Shown: positions 25,617-35,012, counted from the stretch's first letter. The stretch: 64,000 nucleotides of DNA from Pantoea sp. Lij88 (GCF_030062155.1 NZ_CP118269.1:1550001-1614000), one strand, 5' to 3'. The notes: generated by a model not told the origin, from the sequence alone. Translations and numbers: made by a program.

Positions 25617-27575
25617 ATGGCGATTGATGGACGTAACTTACAGATCCTGGCGAACTACTGCGCCGCCGCTGCCGATGCGATGGCCTTCACCCTGATGCGC
25701 ACCGCGCATTCTACTTTTGTGAAAGAGACGGAAGATTTTTCCTGCCAGATTGTCAGCCGCAGCGGGCTGGCGTTTGCCTCGCCGCGCAGCTTCGGCGCGC
25801 CCTGGTACAGCGGTATCGACTATGCGCCGGTGCTGGCGCTGATTGAAGAGTACGCCGACGGTGATATCTGCATCACCAATGACGCCTACGCCGGGAACGT
25901 CGCAACTCATTCACCCGATATCCACATCTGGAAACCGGTGTTCCATGAGGGTGAAATCGTCTGCTTCGTGGTCGGTCATATTCATAACACCGACGTCGGC
26001 GGCGCGGTGCCCGCCTCGCTGTCGCGCTCGCTGACCGATATCGTGCAGGAGGGGATCCGCATCCCGCCGCTGAAGATCATGCGCCAGGGGCAGCTTAACG
26101 AAGAGGTCGCCAGCATCATGCGGCTCAACGTGCGGGTGCCGGACCAGAACTGGGGTGATTTCAAGGCGCAGCTGGCCTCGGTGAACGTGGGTGAGCGCAA
26201 AATACACGACATCATTGCCCGCTTTGGCATCGATGATTTCCTGCAGGGCATTGAGGGCATTCTCGATTACGCCGAAGCGCAGGCGCGCAGCATTATCAGC
26301 ACCATTCCCGACGGGGAATACTTTTATGCCGACTACGCCGATGAAGATGGCGAGGGCGGTTATCCCTGCCGCATCGCCATTACTCTGCGGGTGCAGGGCG
26401 ATCGGCTGGAGCTGGACTACACCGGCAGCGACCCGCAGCTGGCTTCGTCGCTGAATATGCCGACCGGCGGGCGCGAGCGGCATCCGCTGGCGCTGGTGGG
26501 CGTCACCTATGTGCTCTCTACTCTTGATCGGTCTCTGCTGCTTAACGCCGGTACGCTGCGGCCAACCCGGGCGATCCTGCCGCCGGGCACGGTGATGAAC
26601 TGTGAAGCACCCGCAGCGGTGGGGATGCGCTCGCTGACCTGTGCGCTGTCGCAGATTGCCACTGTCGGCGTCTTCTCGCTGGCGATGCCGGACCGCCTGC
26701 CCGCGAATTCACCGGGTGGCAACTCGATTATGAACATCCGTACCCAGACGCAGAACCGCAGCGTGGTCGCCTCGCTGGGACCGGTCGGCGGCGGCGCGGG
26801 TGGCACGCCCCGTCACGACGGTCCCGATGGCTCCGGCGGCCTGTCCGCCTTCCTGAAAAACACCCCAATTGAGATCAACGAAGCGGAAGTGCCGATCCGT
26901 TTTCATCGCTATGGACTGGCGCAGGACAGCGCCGGAGCCGGTCGCTATCGCGGTGGCCTTGCGACTGAAATGGCCTTCGAGATTTTCTCGCCCAATACCA
27001 CCATTACCGCGCGGAACCGTAACCGGTCGGTGTTTGCCTCGGCGGGCGTGGTGGGCGGCCAGAGCGGAGCGCTGTCCTACTTTCGTACCCGGCGTGACGG
27101 CGAGGTCATCAATCATGGCAATACCGATGTGATCCACTGCCAGCCGGGTGACGTGGTTGAAGTGCGCGGCCCCGGCGCGGGCGGTTACGGCCTGCCGTCA
27201 CAGCGTGATATTGAGGCGGTTATGCAGGATGTGCACTGTGGCTATCTCAGCGTCGCGGCAGCCAGAGCGCAGTATGGCGTGGTGGTTGTTGATAATCGCG
27301 TGGATCGGGAAGCGACAGAACGCCTGCGCGCCGCCATGCCGCAGCAGGCCGCGCACCATTTTGATCACGGCGAAGCACGCAGTCGCTTTGAAACGCTCTG
27401 GACGCCACAGCGTTATCAGGCACTGACCACATTCCTGGCAAGCGCGCCGGTCAGCTGGCGTCACTTCCTGAAAACCCAGGTATTCCGGGCGGTGGCACGG
27501 ATAGGCGAAACGGCGGATATGAATCAAATATTCAGTGATTTGCGTCAGCGATACCCAGCCATGGCGAACAATTAA
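25617..27575 (+). CDS. Hydantoinase/oxoprolinase subunit B (HyuB family)
   Basis: 652-residue partner of HyuA. Recognised by MAFTLMRTAHSTFVKETEDFS near the N-terminus, DAYAGNVATHSPDI with its likely metal ligands, GHIHNTDVGG, and GPGAGGYGLPSQR near residue 520. The body ends with extra sequence, about 50-100 residues longer than common HyuB proteins. The pair sits between the amine cluster and the biuret-like operon, in keeping with a locus for organic nitrogen. No -24/-12 promoter was found upstream of this unit. Confidence 0.9.
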   Translation: MAIDGRNLQILANYCAAAADAMAFTLMRTAHSTFVKETEDFSCQIVSRSGLAFASPRSFGAPWYSGIDYAPVLALIEEYADGDICITNDAYAGNVATHSPDIHIWKPVFHEGEIVCFVVGHIHNTDVGGAVPASLSRSLTDIVQEGIRIPPLKIMRQGQLNEEVASIMRLNVRVPDQNWGDFKAQLASVNVGERKIHDIIARFGIDDFLQGIEGILDYAEAQARSIISTIPDGEYFYADYADEDGEGGYPCRIAITLRVQGDRLELDYTGSDPQLASSLNMPTGGRERHPLALVGVTYVLSTLDRSLLLNAGTLRPTRAILPPGTVMNCEAPAAVGMRSLTCALSQIATVGVFSLAMPDRLPANSPGGNSIMNIRTQTQNRSVVASLGPVGGGAGGTPRHDGPDGSGGLSAFLKNTPIEINEAEVPIRFHRYGLAQDSAGAGRYRGGLATEMAFEIFSPNTTITARNRNRSVFASAGVVGGQSGALSYFRTRRDGEVINHGNTDVIHCQPGDVVEVRGPGAGGYGLPSQRDIEAVMQDVHCGYLSVAAARAQYGVVVVDNRVDREATERLRAAMPQQAAHHFDHGEARSRFETLWTPQRYQALTTFLASAPVSWRHFLKTQVFRAVARIGETADMNQIFSDLRQRYPAMANN

Positions 27576-27637
27576 CGGCGATTGCGCATCGTCTACTACG
27601 CTTTAAGTCTGCAAGGACTACGAGGGGAAACGCGACG

Positions 27638-29419
27638 ATGAGCATGAAAACCAGTGATTTTTTTGTCCAGCGCCTGAAAGAGTGGGGCGTCACACGCATT
27701 TACGGCTATCCGGGAGACGGCATTAACGGCGTGCTGGGCGCCATCCAGCGCGCGAACGCTAAAGGCGACGGCATCGAATTTATTCAGGTTCGCCACGAAG
27801 AGATGGCGGCCTTTATGGCGGCCGGGCACGCGAAATTCACCGGTGAGCTGGGCGTCTGCCTCTCAACCGGCGGGCCGGGCGCAACCCATCTGCTGACCGG
27901 ACTCTATGACGCCAAAATGGATCATGCTCCGGTGCTGGCGATTGCCGGACAGGCGGAAGCGACCGCGCGGGGTGCCAGTTACCAGCAGGAGATGAACCTG
28001 GATCGCATCTTCTCGGATGTGGCCAACTTCGTTCAGGAAGCTTCAACCACGACGCAGGTGCGCCATCTGCTGGACCGGGGCGTGCGCATCGCCAAAGCGC
28101 AAAATGGCGTAGCGGTAATCATTATCCCTAAAGATATTCAGGATGAGGAGTGGCAGCCACCGCAGCATCTGCACGGGTTTACCCATTCCGGCAGCGGCTA
28201 TCAGCGTCCTAAAGTCATTCCTTACGAAGCGGATCTGCAACGCGCCGCTGAGGTGCTTAACGCCGGTAAAAAAGTGGCGATTCTGATCGGTGCAGGCGCA
28301 CGTAACGCCGCCGTTGAGGTGGTGCAGGTCGCCAATGTATTGGGCGCGGGCGTGGCAAAAGCGCTGCTCGGCAAAGATGTGCTGCCGGACGATGCGCCGT
28401 TTGTCACCGGCTCGATTGGCCTGCTGGGTACGAAGCCGTCCTCCGATCTGATGAAGAACTGCGACACCCTGCTGATGATTGGTAGTGGCTTTCCGTGGAC
28501 GGAATTCCTGCCGGAAGAGGGCAAGGCGCGTGCGGTGCAGATCGACATCGATCCCGCCATGCTGGGCCTGCGCTATCCCAGCGAAGTCAATCTGCATGGC
28601 GATGCGGCTGAAACCCTGCGCGCGCTGCTGCCGCTGCTGGAGCACAAAGAGGATCGCAGCTGGCAGGAGGATATCGCGGTTCAGGTGCGGGACTGGTGGA
28701 CGCTCATGGAAGAACGCGCCATGGCACCCGCGAATCCGGTCAATCCGCAGCGGGTAGTGTGGGAGATGTCGCCACAGCTGCCGGACAACGCCATTGTTAC
28801 TTCGGACTCCGGCTCCTGCGCCAACTGGTTTGCCCGCGACTATCGGGTAAAACAGGGGCAGCGCGCTTCGCTCTCCGGCGGTCTGGCCTGTATGGGCGCA
28901 GCGGTGCCTTACGCGATTGCCGCGAAATTTGCCCACCCGGAAAAGCCAGTGGTGGCGCTGGTGGGTGACGGTGCGATGCAGATGAACAACATGGCCGAGC
29001 TGATCACCATCCAGAAATACTGGCAGCAGTGGGCCGACCCGCGCCTGATCGTCTGCGTGTTCAACAACCAGGATCTCAATCAGGTGACCTGGGAGCAGCG
29101 CGTCATGGAGGGCAATCCGCGTTTTGACGCTTCGCAGCAGCTGCCGGATGTGAAGTACGCTGAGTTTGCTGAGTCGCTGGGGATGATCGGTATCTTTATC
29201 GATAATCCTGACGATCTGGCGGGGGCCTGGCAGCGTGCCCTCAGCGCCGATCGCCCTGTTTTGCTGGAGGTGAAAACCGATCCGGAAGTTGCGCCGTTAC
29301 CGCCGCACATCACCTTTAAGCAGGCGAAAGCCTTTATGGCGTCGATGGTGAAGGGCGATCGCGGCGCGGCGCAGATCATCAGTGACACCGCCAGCCAGCT
29401 GTTTCATAAAAAGCATTAA
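27638..29419 (+). CDS. Thiamine-pyrophosphate enzyme, pyruvate oxidase-like (PoxB/YdaP group)
   Basis: 593-residue TPP enzyme with the three-domain layout of pyruvate oxidase. YGYPGDGINGVL and the cofactor-activating Glu in RHEEMAAFMAAGHAK are N-terminal, a DHS/FAD-like domain lies at about 195-330, and VGDGAMQMNNMAELIT with FNNQD forms the TPP/Mg motif. It would decarboxylate pyruvate or another 2-keto acid. It lacks the typical membrane-binding helix of E. coli PoxB at the C-terminus and so resembles Bacillus YdaP more. The SDR gene follows after about 100 bp, and AGGGGA precedes the ATG. Confidence 0.86.
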   Translation: MSMKTSDFFVQRLKEWGVTRIYGYPGDGINGVLGAIQRANAKGDGIEFIQVRHEEMAAFMAAGHAKFTGELGVCLSTGGPGATHLLTGLYDAKMDHAPVLAIAGQAEATARGASYQQEMNLDRIFSDVANFVQEASTTTQVRHLLDRGVRIAKAQNGVAVIIIPKDIQDEEWQPPQHLHGFTHSGSGYQRPKVIPYEADLQRAAEVLNAGKKVAILIGAGARNAAVEVVQVANVLGAGVAKALLGKDVLPDDAPFVTGSIGLLGTKPSSDLMKNCDTLLMIGSGFPWTEFLPEEGKARAVQIDIDPAMLGLRYPSEVNLHGDAAETLRALLPLLEHKEDRSWQEDIAVQVRDWWTLMEERAMAPANPVNPQRVVWEMSPQLPDNAIVTSDSGSCANWFARDYRVKQGQRASLSGGLACMGAAVPYAIAAKFAHPEKPVVALVGDGAMQMNNMAELITIQKYWQQWADPRLIVCVFNNQDLNQVTWEQRVMEGNPRFDASQQLPDVKYAEFAESLGMIGIFIDNPDDLAGAWQRALSADRPVLLEVKTDPEVAPLPPHITFKQAKAFMASMVKGDRGAAQIISDTASQLFHKKH

Positions 29420-29517
29420 GGGCTAAGTGGGGCGGTCGCGCCTCGCTAACCTTGATCCCCGGATGCTTTCGCGTCCGGGTCTTAAACCCCTTTATCACAC
29501 TCAACGGGAGTCTTGTT

Positions 29518-30360
29518 ATGACTGCTCATTCCAGCCCTGTCTGGTTAATCTCGGGATGTTCGACCGGTTTTGGTCGTGAACTGGCGCAGCAGACCATCGC
29601 GCGTGGCTTTAAGGTTGTCGTGACGGCGCGTGACACCGCGTCCATTGCCGATCTGGTTGAGGGACACGACAACGCACTGGCGGTGGCGCTGGATGTGACC
29701 CGGCAGGCGAGCATCGACCAGGCAGTCAAAGCGGCACTGGATGCGTTCGGCACCATTGATGTGCTGGTAAACAACGCCGGTTACGGCTATCAGAGTTCAG
29801 TGGAAGAGGGTGTGGAAAGCGAAATCCGCGCACAGTTTGATGCCAACGTCTTCGGCCTGTTTGCCCTGACCCGCGCCGTGCTGCCTGCGATGAGAAAGGC
29901 GCGCAGCGGCCACGTCATCAACATCACTTCGGTGGCAGGCTTAATTGGTTTCGCCAGCTCAGGCTACTACTCTGCCAGTAAGCATGCGGTAGAAGGCTGG
30001 TCCGATTCGCTGGCACTGGAAGCCGGTCCACTGGGCATTCACGTGACCTGTGTCGAGCCCGGTCCGTTCCGCACTGACTGGGCCGGACGCTCACTGCATC
30101 AGACGCCGAGCACCCTGCCGGAATATGCAGAAACTGCGGCTGCGCGGATGAAAGCCACCGCCGAATACAGCGGCACTCAGAAGGGCGATCCGGCGCGGGC
30201 CGCTACGGCGATGATCGCCATTACCGAACATGCCAACCCGCCACGCCATCTGGTGATGGGTGCCTGGGGCCATGACGCTGTGACCAGCAAGCTCAAAGAG
30301 CGTCTGGCTGAGATCGAAGCGTGGAAACAGACGTCGGTAGAGACGGATTTTCCGGAGTAA
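29518..30360 (+). CDS. Short-chain dehydrogenase/reductase
   Basis: 280-residue SDR. The coenzyme motif is written SGCSTGFG (the first Thr of TGxxxGxG replaced), NNAGYG supports beta-4, and the catalytic YxxxK is YYSASK. The type resembles ketoreductase-like SDRs annotated as oxidoreductases of unknown substrate. ATG 29518 is preceded by GGGAG; an upstream in-frame start at 29452 has no such site. It may share transcription with the TPP enzyme. A terminator follows at 30.4 kb. Confidence 0.85.
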   Translation: MTAHSSPVWLISGCSTGFGRELAQQTIARGFKVVVTARDTASIADLVEGHDNALAVALDVTRQASIDQAVKAALDAFGTIDVLVNNAGYGYQSSVEEGVESEIRAQFDANVFGLFALTRAVLPAMRKARSGHVINITSVAGLIGFASSGYYSASKHAVEGWSDSLALEAGPLGIHVTCVEPGPFRTDWAGRSLHQTPSTLPEYAETAAARMKATAEYSGTQKGDPARAATAMIAITEHANPPRHLVMGAWGHDAVTSKLKERLAEIEAWKQTSVETDFPE

Positions 30361-30415
30361 AGGTGAGTTGCGGGTGGCGTGAAGTCGCCTGAGGATGAAC
30401 CAGATGCGGTTAAAA

Positions 30416-30448
30416 ATACGAAAGGCCCATTTATCGGGCCTTTAAACG
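30416..30448. terminator. Bidirectional rho-independent terminator
   Basis: AAAGGCCC pairs with GGGCCTTT around a 7-base loop. Read leftward the stem is followed by a T-rich run (CGTATTTTT); read rightward it ends in TTT. It lies between the SDR and the convergent small genes. Confidence 0.8.
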
Positions 30449-30676
30449 CTAATCGGGGATTTTAGCTTGCTGCCTCTCGCGCGCATTCAGCTCTTTCAGC
30501 TTACGGCGCAACAGGGCAGATGAGGAACGTTTTCTCGCCTGAGCTAACTGGGCTTGAATGGCGGGCAGATCGGGCCGGGCCAGCCACTCTGCAATCAAAA
30601 GTGCCCTTAACTCTTTATATCGGGTTTCAACCGGAGCCAAAGGGGTTGTTTCATCGTGTGTATCATAAAACGACAT
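30449..30676 (-). CDS. Small protein of unknown function (75 aa)
   Basis: Not recognised. 75 residues, charged, with a predicted alpha-helical middle and a basic Arg/Lys-rich C-terminal half (QARKRSSSALLRRKLKELNARERQQ) that could be a coiled coil or bind nucleic acid. GGGAG stands nine bases ahead of the ATG on the minus strand. It begins 14 bases inside the end of the 188-aa gene, so the two are translationally coupled. The overlapping pair layout resembles toxin-antitoxin or effector-immunity pairs, but no family motif supports that. Confidence 0.6.
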   Translation of the reverse strand: MSFYDTHDETTPLAPVETRYKELRALLIAEWLARPDLPAIQAQLAQARKRSSSALLRRKLKELNARERQQAKIPD

Positions 30677-31229
30677 AGCAAGCTCTCCCTGTAGTCACTA
30701 CTTTATAAGCCTGGAAACAGTCCGGGATTAAAGGTTGCGGCGCTTTTTTCGGCAACCCTGTTCGGCGATTGTAGCGTAGTTCATTTTTTAACCCAAGCAT
30801 GGCGTCATAAATCTCTTCCAGAGGAGTAGGACGATTGCGTTCAACGATCTCGCCTGACGCAGGCTGGAAAACAAAACCGCCGATAGAGAAGCTTTCATGG
30901 TGTGCCATTAACGCAAGTACTACGCTTTTTAAAACGACTGCACTGCCTAATCCGGGAATGCTGATGTGGCGAAAATCGCTCAGGCACTCCAGACCATCGA
31001 ACACGTCAAAACAGACCTCAGCCAGGCCATTAACCGGAAAGGAGATACCGGGTGGCATCTGATATCCGATGCGGGTAAAGGTCTGTTCATCTATCCGGTC
31101 GCCAACGATGACAGTGTAAGTTTCGCAACCGACAACAAAAACGTAGCTGTGATAAATCTGGCGGTCATAAATGAATCTTTTTCGTCTGATTTCGTAGTTT
31201 TCGAGATAAATATCTTCTTCAATGCGCAC
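30663..31229 (-). CDS. Protein of unknown function (188 aa), paired with the 75-aa gene
   Basis: Not recognised. 188 residues, rich in aromatic amino acids and beta-forming stretches (YHSYVFVVGCETYTVIVGD), with no signal peptide or membrane helix seen. The start is GTG 31229 with AGGG eight bases upstream on the minus strand. The DNA is less GC-rich than the flanking metabolic genes. Because it is oriented against its neighbours and sits behind a strong terminator, it looks like a small inserted unit. The 366 bp from 31230 to 31595 contain the upstream region of the amidase operon. Confidence 0.6.
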   Translation of the reverse strand: MRIEEDIYLENYEIRRKRFIYDRQIYHSYVFVVGCETYTVIVGDRIDEQTFTRIGYQMPPGISFPVNGLAEVCFDVFDGLECLSDFRHISIPGLGSAVVLKSVVLALMAHHESFSIGGFVFQPASGEIVERNRPTPLEEIYDAMLGLKNELRYNRRTGLPKKAPQPLIPDCFQAYKVVTTGRACYVVL

Positions 31230-31420
31230 TTCTCATCCCTGCCGTAGCGTATGAATCCCTGAAACTCGATTTTTCAGTTCCTGCTCAGCATCGTCAAACA
31301 TCCCTGGTAAAAGTGAGGTTATTCATTCCAGCATTTCAGCCGCCGTTGCGGATTAACAACATCGTTTTGTAAGCCAGCCCGCAAACCATTCACCTATGAC
31401 GCCCCCTTATCGCGCAGCCC

Positions 31421-31437
31421 TGCGCCATCATCGTGCT
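31421..31437 (+). promoter_or_regulatory. NtrC-like enhancer site upstream of the amidase operon
   Basis: TGCGCCATCATCGTGCT fits TGCACC-N5-GGTGCA at 9 of 12 defined positions and keeps the dyad core. Its centre is about 143 bp before the start predicted from the -24/-12 promoter, in line with the other two units. Confidence 0.5.
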
Positions 31438-31544
31438 GAAAAAATAAACAGCTGCCCGCTCCCGACATCATAAGAATTCGATCTTGTATCCCAGCCCGTA
31501 TTCCATCTGGCATCCCTGCTTCAGACCGAACCGTTCACCGTTAT

Positions 31545-31561
31545 CTGGCACGCTTCATGCA
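31545..31561 (+). promoter_or_regulatory. Sigma-54 promoter of the amidase operon
   Basis: CTGGCACGCTTCATGCA matches the consensus TGGCACG-N4-TTGCA with a single mismatch. The predicted start is near 31572, leaving a leader of about 24 bases with AGG before ATG 31596. Confidence 0.78.
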
Positions 31562-31595
31562 CTCGCTAACGGGTACACTTTTGGCGAGGTAACCC

Positions 31596-33032
31596 ATGTT
31601 TGACTCCTTATTAGACGAAGATGCCACCACGATGGCTGCACTGATCCGCAGCGGGGAAGTCTCGGCCTGCGAGCTGACCGGGGCGGCGCTGGCGCGGATG
31701 GAGCGGCGGGAACCGGCGATACAGGCCTTTTGTACCCCGACGCCGGAACGGGCGATGAAACAGGCCAGAGCCGTGGATGACCGACGGGCGCGCGGAGAAA
31801 CGCTGGGCGCGCTGGCGGGCGTACCGCTGGCGGTAAAAGATTTAATCTGCACTGCAAACGTCAGAACCACCTCCGGTTCTGCGGCCTACAAAGACTTCGT
31901 ACCGGAAGATGACGACATTACGGTGGAACGCCTGCTGGCCGCCGATGCCATTCTGCTGGGCAAAACCACTGCGCCGGAGTTTGGCTACAGCGGCGTCGGG
32001 CACAATCCGCTGTTCCCGTCGCCGCGTAATCCCTGGAATCTGGCGATGACGCCAGGCGGTTCCAGCGCCGGTTCCGGTGCGGCGGTGGCGGCGCGGCTCT
32101 GCCCGATTGCGCTGGGCAGCGACGGTGGCGGCTCGGTGCGCATTCCGGCGGCGCACTGCGGTATTTTTGGTTTCAAAGCGTCGATGGGGCGGGTGCCGTT
32201 GTGGCCCGGCTGCCGTGATGAACGCTATCCTGGCGTGTCGAGCTGGGAGTCGCTGGAACATATCGGGCCAATGACGCGCAGCGTGCGTGATGCCGCGCTG
32301 ATGATGTCGCTGATGGCGGGGCCGGATATGCGTGACCGCCACTCGATCCCCTGCAGCGACGTTGACTGGCTGGGTGCACCAGAACATCTGCCCGGCAAAC
32401 TCCGCATCGCTTTCAGCGCAGATTTTGGTTATGTGGCCGTTGACCCGGAAGTGCGGGCGGTGGTCAGTGCAGCGGTGCAGCGCTTTGCCGCTGAAATCGG
32501 TGCGGAACTGGAGCTGGCCGATCCCGGCTTCCCGGATCCGGCTGCCGCCTTTGGTGCGCTGGTGGCGATGGAGAGCGACCTCACCGGCATGCGCCAGATG
32601 ATGGCGGAACAGGGTAGCGAGATGTCACCCCATCTGGTCGCCATGCTGCAGCGCGACTGGCGGGCGGAAAACTTCACCGATGCCATCGCCACCCGCAAAG
32701 CGGTCAGCAACAGCCTGTGGCGCTTTATGCAGCGCTTTGATCTGTTGATCACCCCAACATTGGCAGTGCCACCGTTCCCGCTGGGGATGCAGGGACCGGA
32801 GATCATCGATGGCCGTATGGTCCGCAACGATCACTGGCTCTCGTTCTGCTACCCGTTCAACTTCACCGGCCAGCCCGCCGCATCCGTGCCCGCTGGTTTC
32901 ACCGCCAGCGGCCTGCCCGTCGGCTTGCAGATTGTCGGACGTCATCTTGATGATGCTTTAGTGCTGGCTGCCAGTGCCGCTTTCGAGCGCATTCAGCCGT
33001 GGAATCACCTTCAACCCGGAATCGCCCAATGA
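31596..33032 (+). CDS. Amidase-signature family hydrolase
   Basis: 478-residue amidase. The Ser-cisSer-Lys triad is visible as K81 (VKDL), S156 (TPGGSSAGSG) and S180 (GSDGGGS). It lacks the extra C-terminal domain of AtzF-type allophanate hydrolases (about 600 residues), so it is nearer in size to AtzE-like or general amidases. In the operon it may cleave the product of the downstream biuret-hydrolase-like enzyme or an imported amide. It is the first gene after a sigma-54 promoter. The stop overlaps the permease start by four bases (ATGA). Confidence 0.88.
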   Translation: MFDSLLDEDATTMAALIRSGEVSACELTGAALARMERREPAIQAFCTPTPERAMKQARAVDDRRARGETLGALAGVPLAVKDLICTANVRTTSGSAAYKDFVPEDDDITVERLLAADAILLGKTTAPEFGYSGVGHNPLFPSPRNPWNLAMTPGGSSAGSGAAVAARLCPIALGSDGGGSVRIPAAHCGIFGFKASMGRVPLWPGCRDERYPGVSSWESLEHIGPMTRSVRDAALMMSLMAGPDMRDRHSIPCSDVDWLGAPEHLPGKLRIAFSADFGYVAVDPEVRAVVSAAVQRFAAEIGAELELADPGFPDPAAAFGALVAMESDLTGMRQMMAEQGSEMSPHLVAMLQRDWRAENFTDAIATRKAVSNSLWRFMQRFDLLITPTLAVPPFPLGMQGPEIIDGRMVRNDHWLSFCYPFNFTGQPAASVPAGFTASGLPVGLQIVGRHLDDALVLAASAAFERIQPWNHLQPGIAQ

Positions 33033-34345
33033 AAAAGTCTGATACACCTGCGCTGGAGCAGGAGTTTGAACATGAGCCAGTGCCGCTGTCGCACCGCCAT
33101 TCAACCCGCTCCGTCTCAGCCGTCTGGTTTGGATTCCCGATGATCCTGACCAACGCGCTGTTTGGCGGCATCATCACCTGGCATCTGGGGTTCTGGCCCG
33201 CGCTGATCGCCATTCTGCTGGGCAACCTGGTGCTGTTCGCCTATGTCGGCGCGCTAAGCTGGTACGCCGGTAACACCGGGATGAACTTTGCTTTACAGGC
33301 CAGACGCACCTTTGGCAGCAAAGGCTACATCCTGGTCTCCGGTTTCCTCTCCACGGTGGTGATCGGCTGGTATGCCTTCCAGACCGGCCTTACCGGCACG
33401 GTCATCAATCAGACCTTTGGCTGGAATGCGCTGGCGGTCACGGCCTTTGCCATGATCCTCTATACCGGCATCACGTTCCTGGGCGTGCGGGCGCTGTCGG
33501 TGCTGGGGATGATCGCGGCACCGCTGTTTGTGGTGCTGGGGATGGTGGCGCTGTGGCTGATCAGCAAACAGCACGACTTCTCCATCGTGACGCAGTGGAA
33601 GGGCAGCGCCAGCGCAGCCGGTGCGATGAGCATGGGCACTGCCGTCACCATGGTGGTGGCCGGTTTTGCCGACTCCGGCACCATGACCGCTGACTTTACC
33701 CGCTGGTCAAAGAATGGACGTTCAGCGGTGATTGCCGCATTCTCTGCCTTCCCGGTCGCGAATGTGATCTCCTATCTGTTTGGCGTGGTGATTGTGGCAG
33801 TGGGCGCAGCGGTTGATCCACTGACCAACGGCGGCAACTTCCTGCCGATGCTGATGGGGCACAGCGCCTTTCTGTCGGTCGTCGCCTGCCTGTTTGTTTT
33901 TATCAATCTGGGATCGGTCTGTACCCACTGTCTCTACAATGGCGCGGTGGGCTTCAGTCATCTGTTCAGCAGCAAAATGCGGATCTGGACGCTGATCCTC
34001 GGGGCCATTGGCGGCGTGCTGGCGCTGGCGGGCGTCTGGTCCTATTTCCTGGAGTGGCTCAGCCTGCTGGGAATGGTTGTGCCGCCGTTTGGTGCCGTGA
34101 TGATTGTGGATTTGATCTTTATGGCGCGCATCAGCGAGCAGCGTCCGGCGCAGCGTTTCCGTGGCACCGCGTTTGCCGCCTGGGCGATTGGCAGCCTGTG
34201 TGCGGTTATCGCCCACGTGGCTTTCCCGCAGTTCGGTGAAGCGGTGATTGGTCTGGTGACCGCTGCCATCAGCTACAGCGTGATCACTAAAATGCGCATG
34301 CCGCGCCCGGTAATGGAGAACAGCAATGCCCGACTACAGCGTTAA
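33029..34345 (+). CDS. NCS1-type nucleobase/ureide permease (CodB-like)
   Basis: 438-residue inner-membrane transporter with about 12 hydrophobic segments. It has the cytosine permease pattern: a polar N-terminus, [18 protein letters not shown] in TM1, [16 protein letters not shown] in the loop after TM2, and DFTRWSKNG after TM6. This family imports cytosine, purines, allantoin or hydantoins with Na+ or H+. Here the likely cargo is a ureido compound such as biuret or a related amide. ATG 33029 overlaps the amidase stop; an in-frame start at 32999 lies in the amidase gene. The 3' end overlaps the next gene by 20 bases. Confidence 0.9.
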   Translation: MKKSDTPALEQEFEHEPVPLSHRHSTRSVSAVWFGFPMILTNALFGGIITWHLGFWPALIAILLGNLVLFAYVGALSWYAGNTGMNFALQARRTFGSKGYILVSGFLSTVVIGWYAFQTGLTGTVINQTFGWNALAVTAFAMILYTGITFLGVRALSVLGMIAAPLFVVLGMVALWLISKQHDFSIVTQWKGSASAAGAMSMGTAVTMVVAGFADSGTMTADFTRWSKNGRSAVIAAFSAFPVANVISYLFGVVIVAVGAAVDPLTNGGNFLPMLMGHSAFLSVVACLFVFINLGSVCTHCLYNGAVGFSHLFSSKMRIWTLILGAIGGVLALAGVWSYFLEWLSLLGMVVPPFGAVMIVDLIFMARISEQRPAQRFRGTAFAAWAIGSLCAVIAHVAFPQFGEAVIGLVTAAISYSVITKMRMPRPVMENSNARLQR

Positions 34346-35012
34346 TTCAACCCCTTACGCATGGCCGTTTGACGGAAGCTTTACCCCGGCTGACACGGCG
34401 CTGGTCGTGATTGATATGCAGACCGACTTCTGTGGCGTCGGCGGCTATGTCGATAGCATGGGTTATGACGTGAGCCTGACCCGTGCACCCATCGCCCCGT
34501 TGCAGCAGGTGCTGGCGGCGATGCGCGCCCGGCAGTTTCCGATTATCCATACCCGTGAAGGACACCGTCCCGACCTCAGCGATCTGCCTGCCAACAAACG
34601 CTGGCGTTCACGACGGATGAACGCCGGGATTGGGGATGTCGGACCGTGTGGCCGTATTCTGGTGCGCGGTGAGCCGGGCTGGGAGATTATCCCGGAACTG
34701 GCCCCGTTGCCGGGGGAAGTGGTGATCGACAAGCCGGGTAAGGGTTCGTTTTATGCCACCGATCTGGAGCTGGTATTGCGCAGTCGCGGCATCCGTAATC
34801 TGATCCTCACCGGCATTACCACTGACGTCTGCGTCCATACCACGCTGCGCGAAGCCAACGATCGCGGCTTTGAGTGCCTGGTGCTGTCCGATTGCTGTGC
34901 CGCGACAGAGCGGCGGCATCATGAGGCGGCGCTGAGCATGATCCATATGCAGGGCGGTATCTTTGGCGCGGTCGCCACATCTGCCGCGCTGCTGGATAGC
35001 CTGGGCATTTAG
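34326..35012 (+). CDS. Isochorismatase-family cysteine hydrolase, biuret hydrolase-like
   Basis: 228-residue cysteine hydrolase. The likely triad is D30 (VVIDMQTDF), a Lys in IDKPGKGSF at 134-142 and C169 (TTDVCVHT). From memory of the Rhizobium biuret hydrolase BiuH, long stretches agree, notably [27 protein letters not shown] with RGEPGW, and MQGGIFG, whose Gln lies in the substrate pocket of that enzyme. Biuret hydrolase releases ammonia and gives allophanate. The related triuret hydrolase or a ureidoacrylate amidohydrolase are alternatives. GGAG precedes ATG 34326. The sigma-54 promoter of the operon supports a nitrogen-scavenging role. Confidence 0.8.
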   Translation: MPDYSVNSTPYAWPFDGSFTPADTALVVIDMQTDFCGVGGYVDSMGYDVSLTRAPIAPLQQVLAAMRARQFPIIHTREGHRPDLSDLPANKRWRSRRMNAGIGDVGPCGRILVRGEPGWEIIPELAPLPGEVVIDKPGKGSFYATDLELVLRSRGIRNLILTGITTDVCVHTTLREANDRGFECLVLSDCCAATERRHHEAALSMIHMQGGIFGAVATSAALLDSLGI

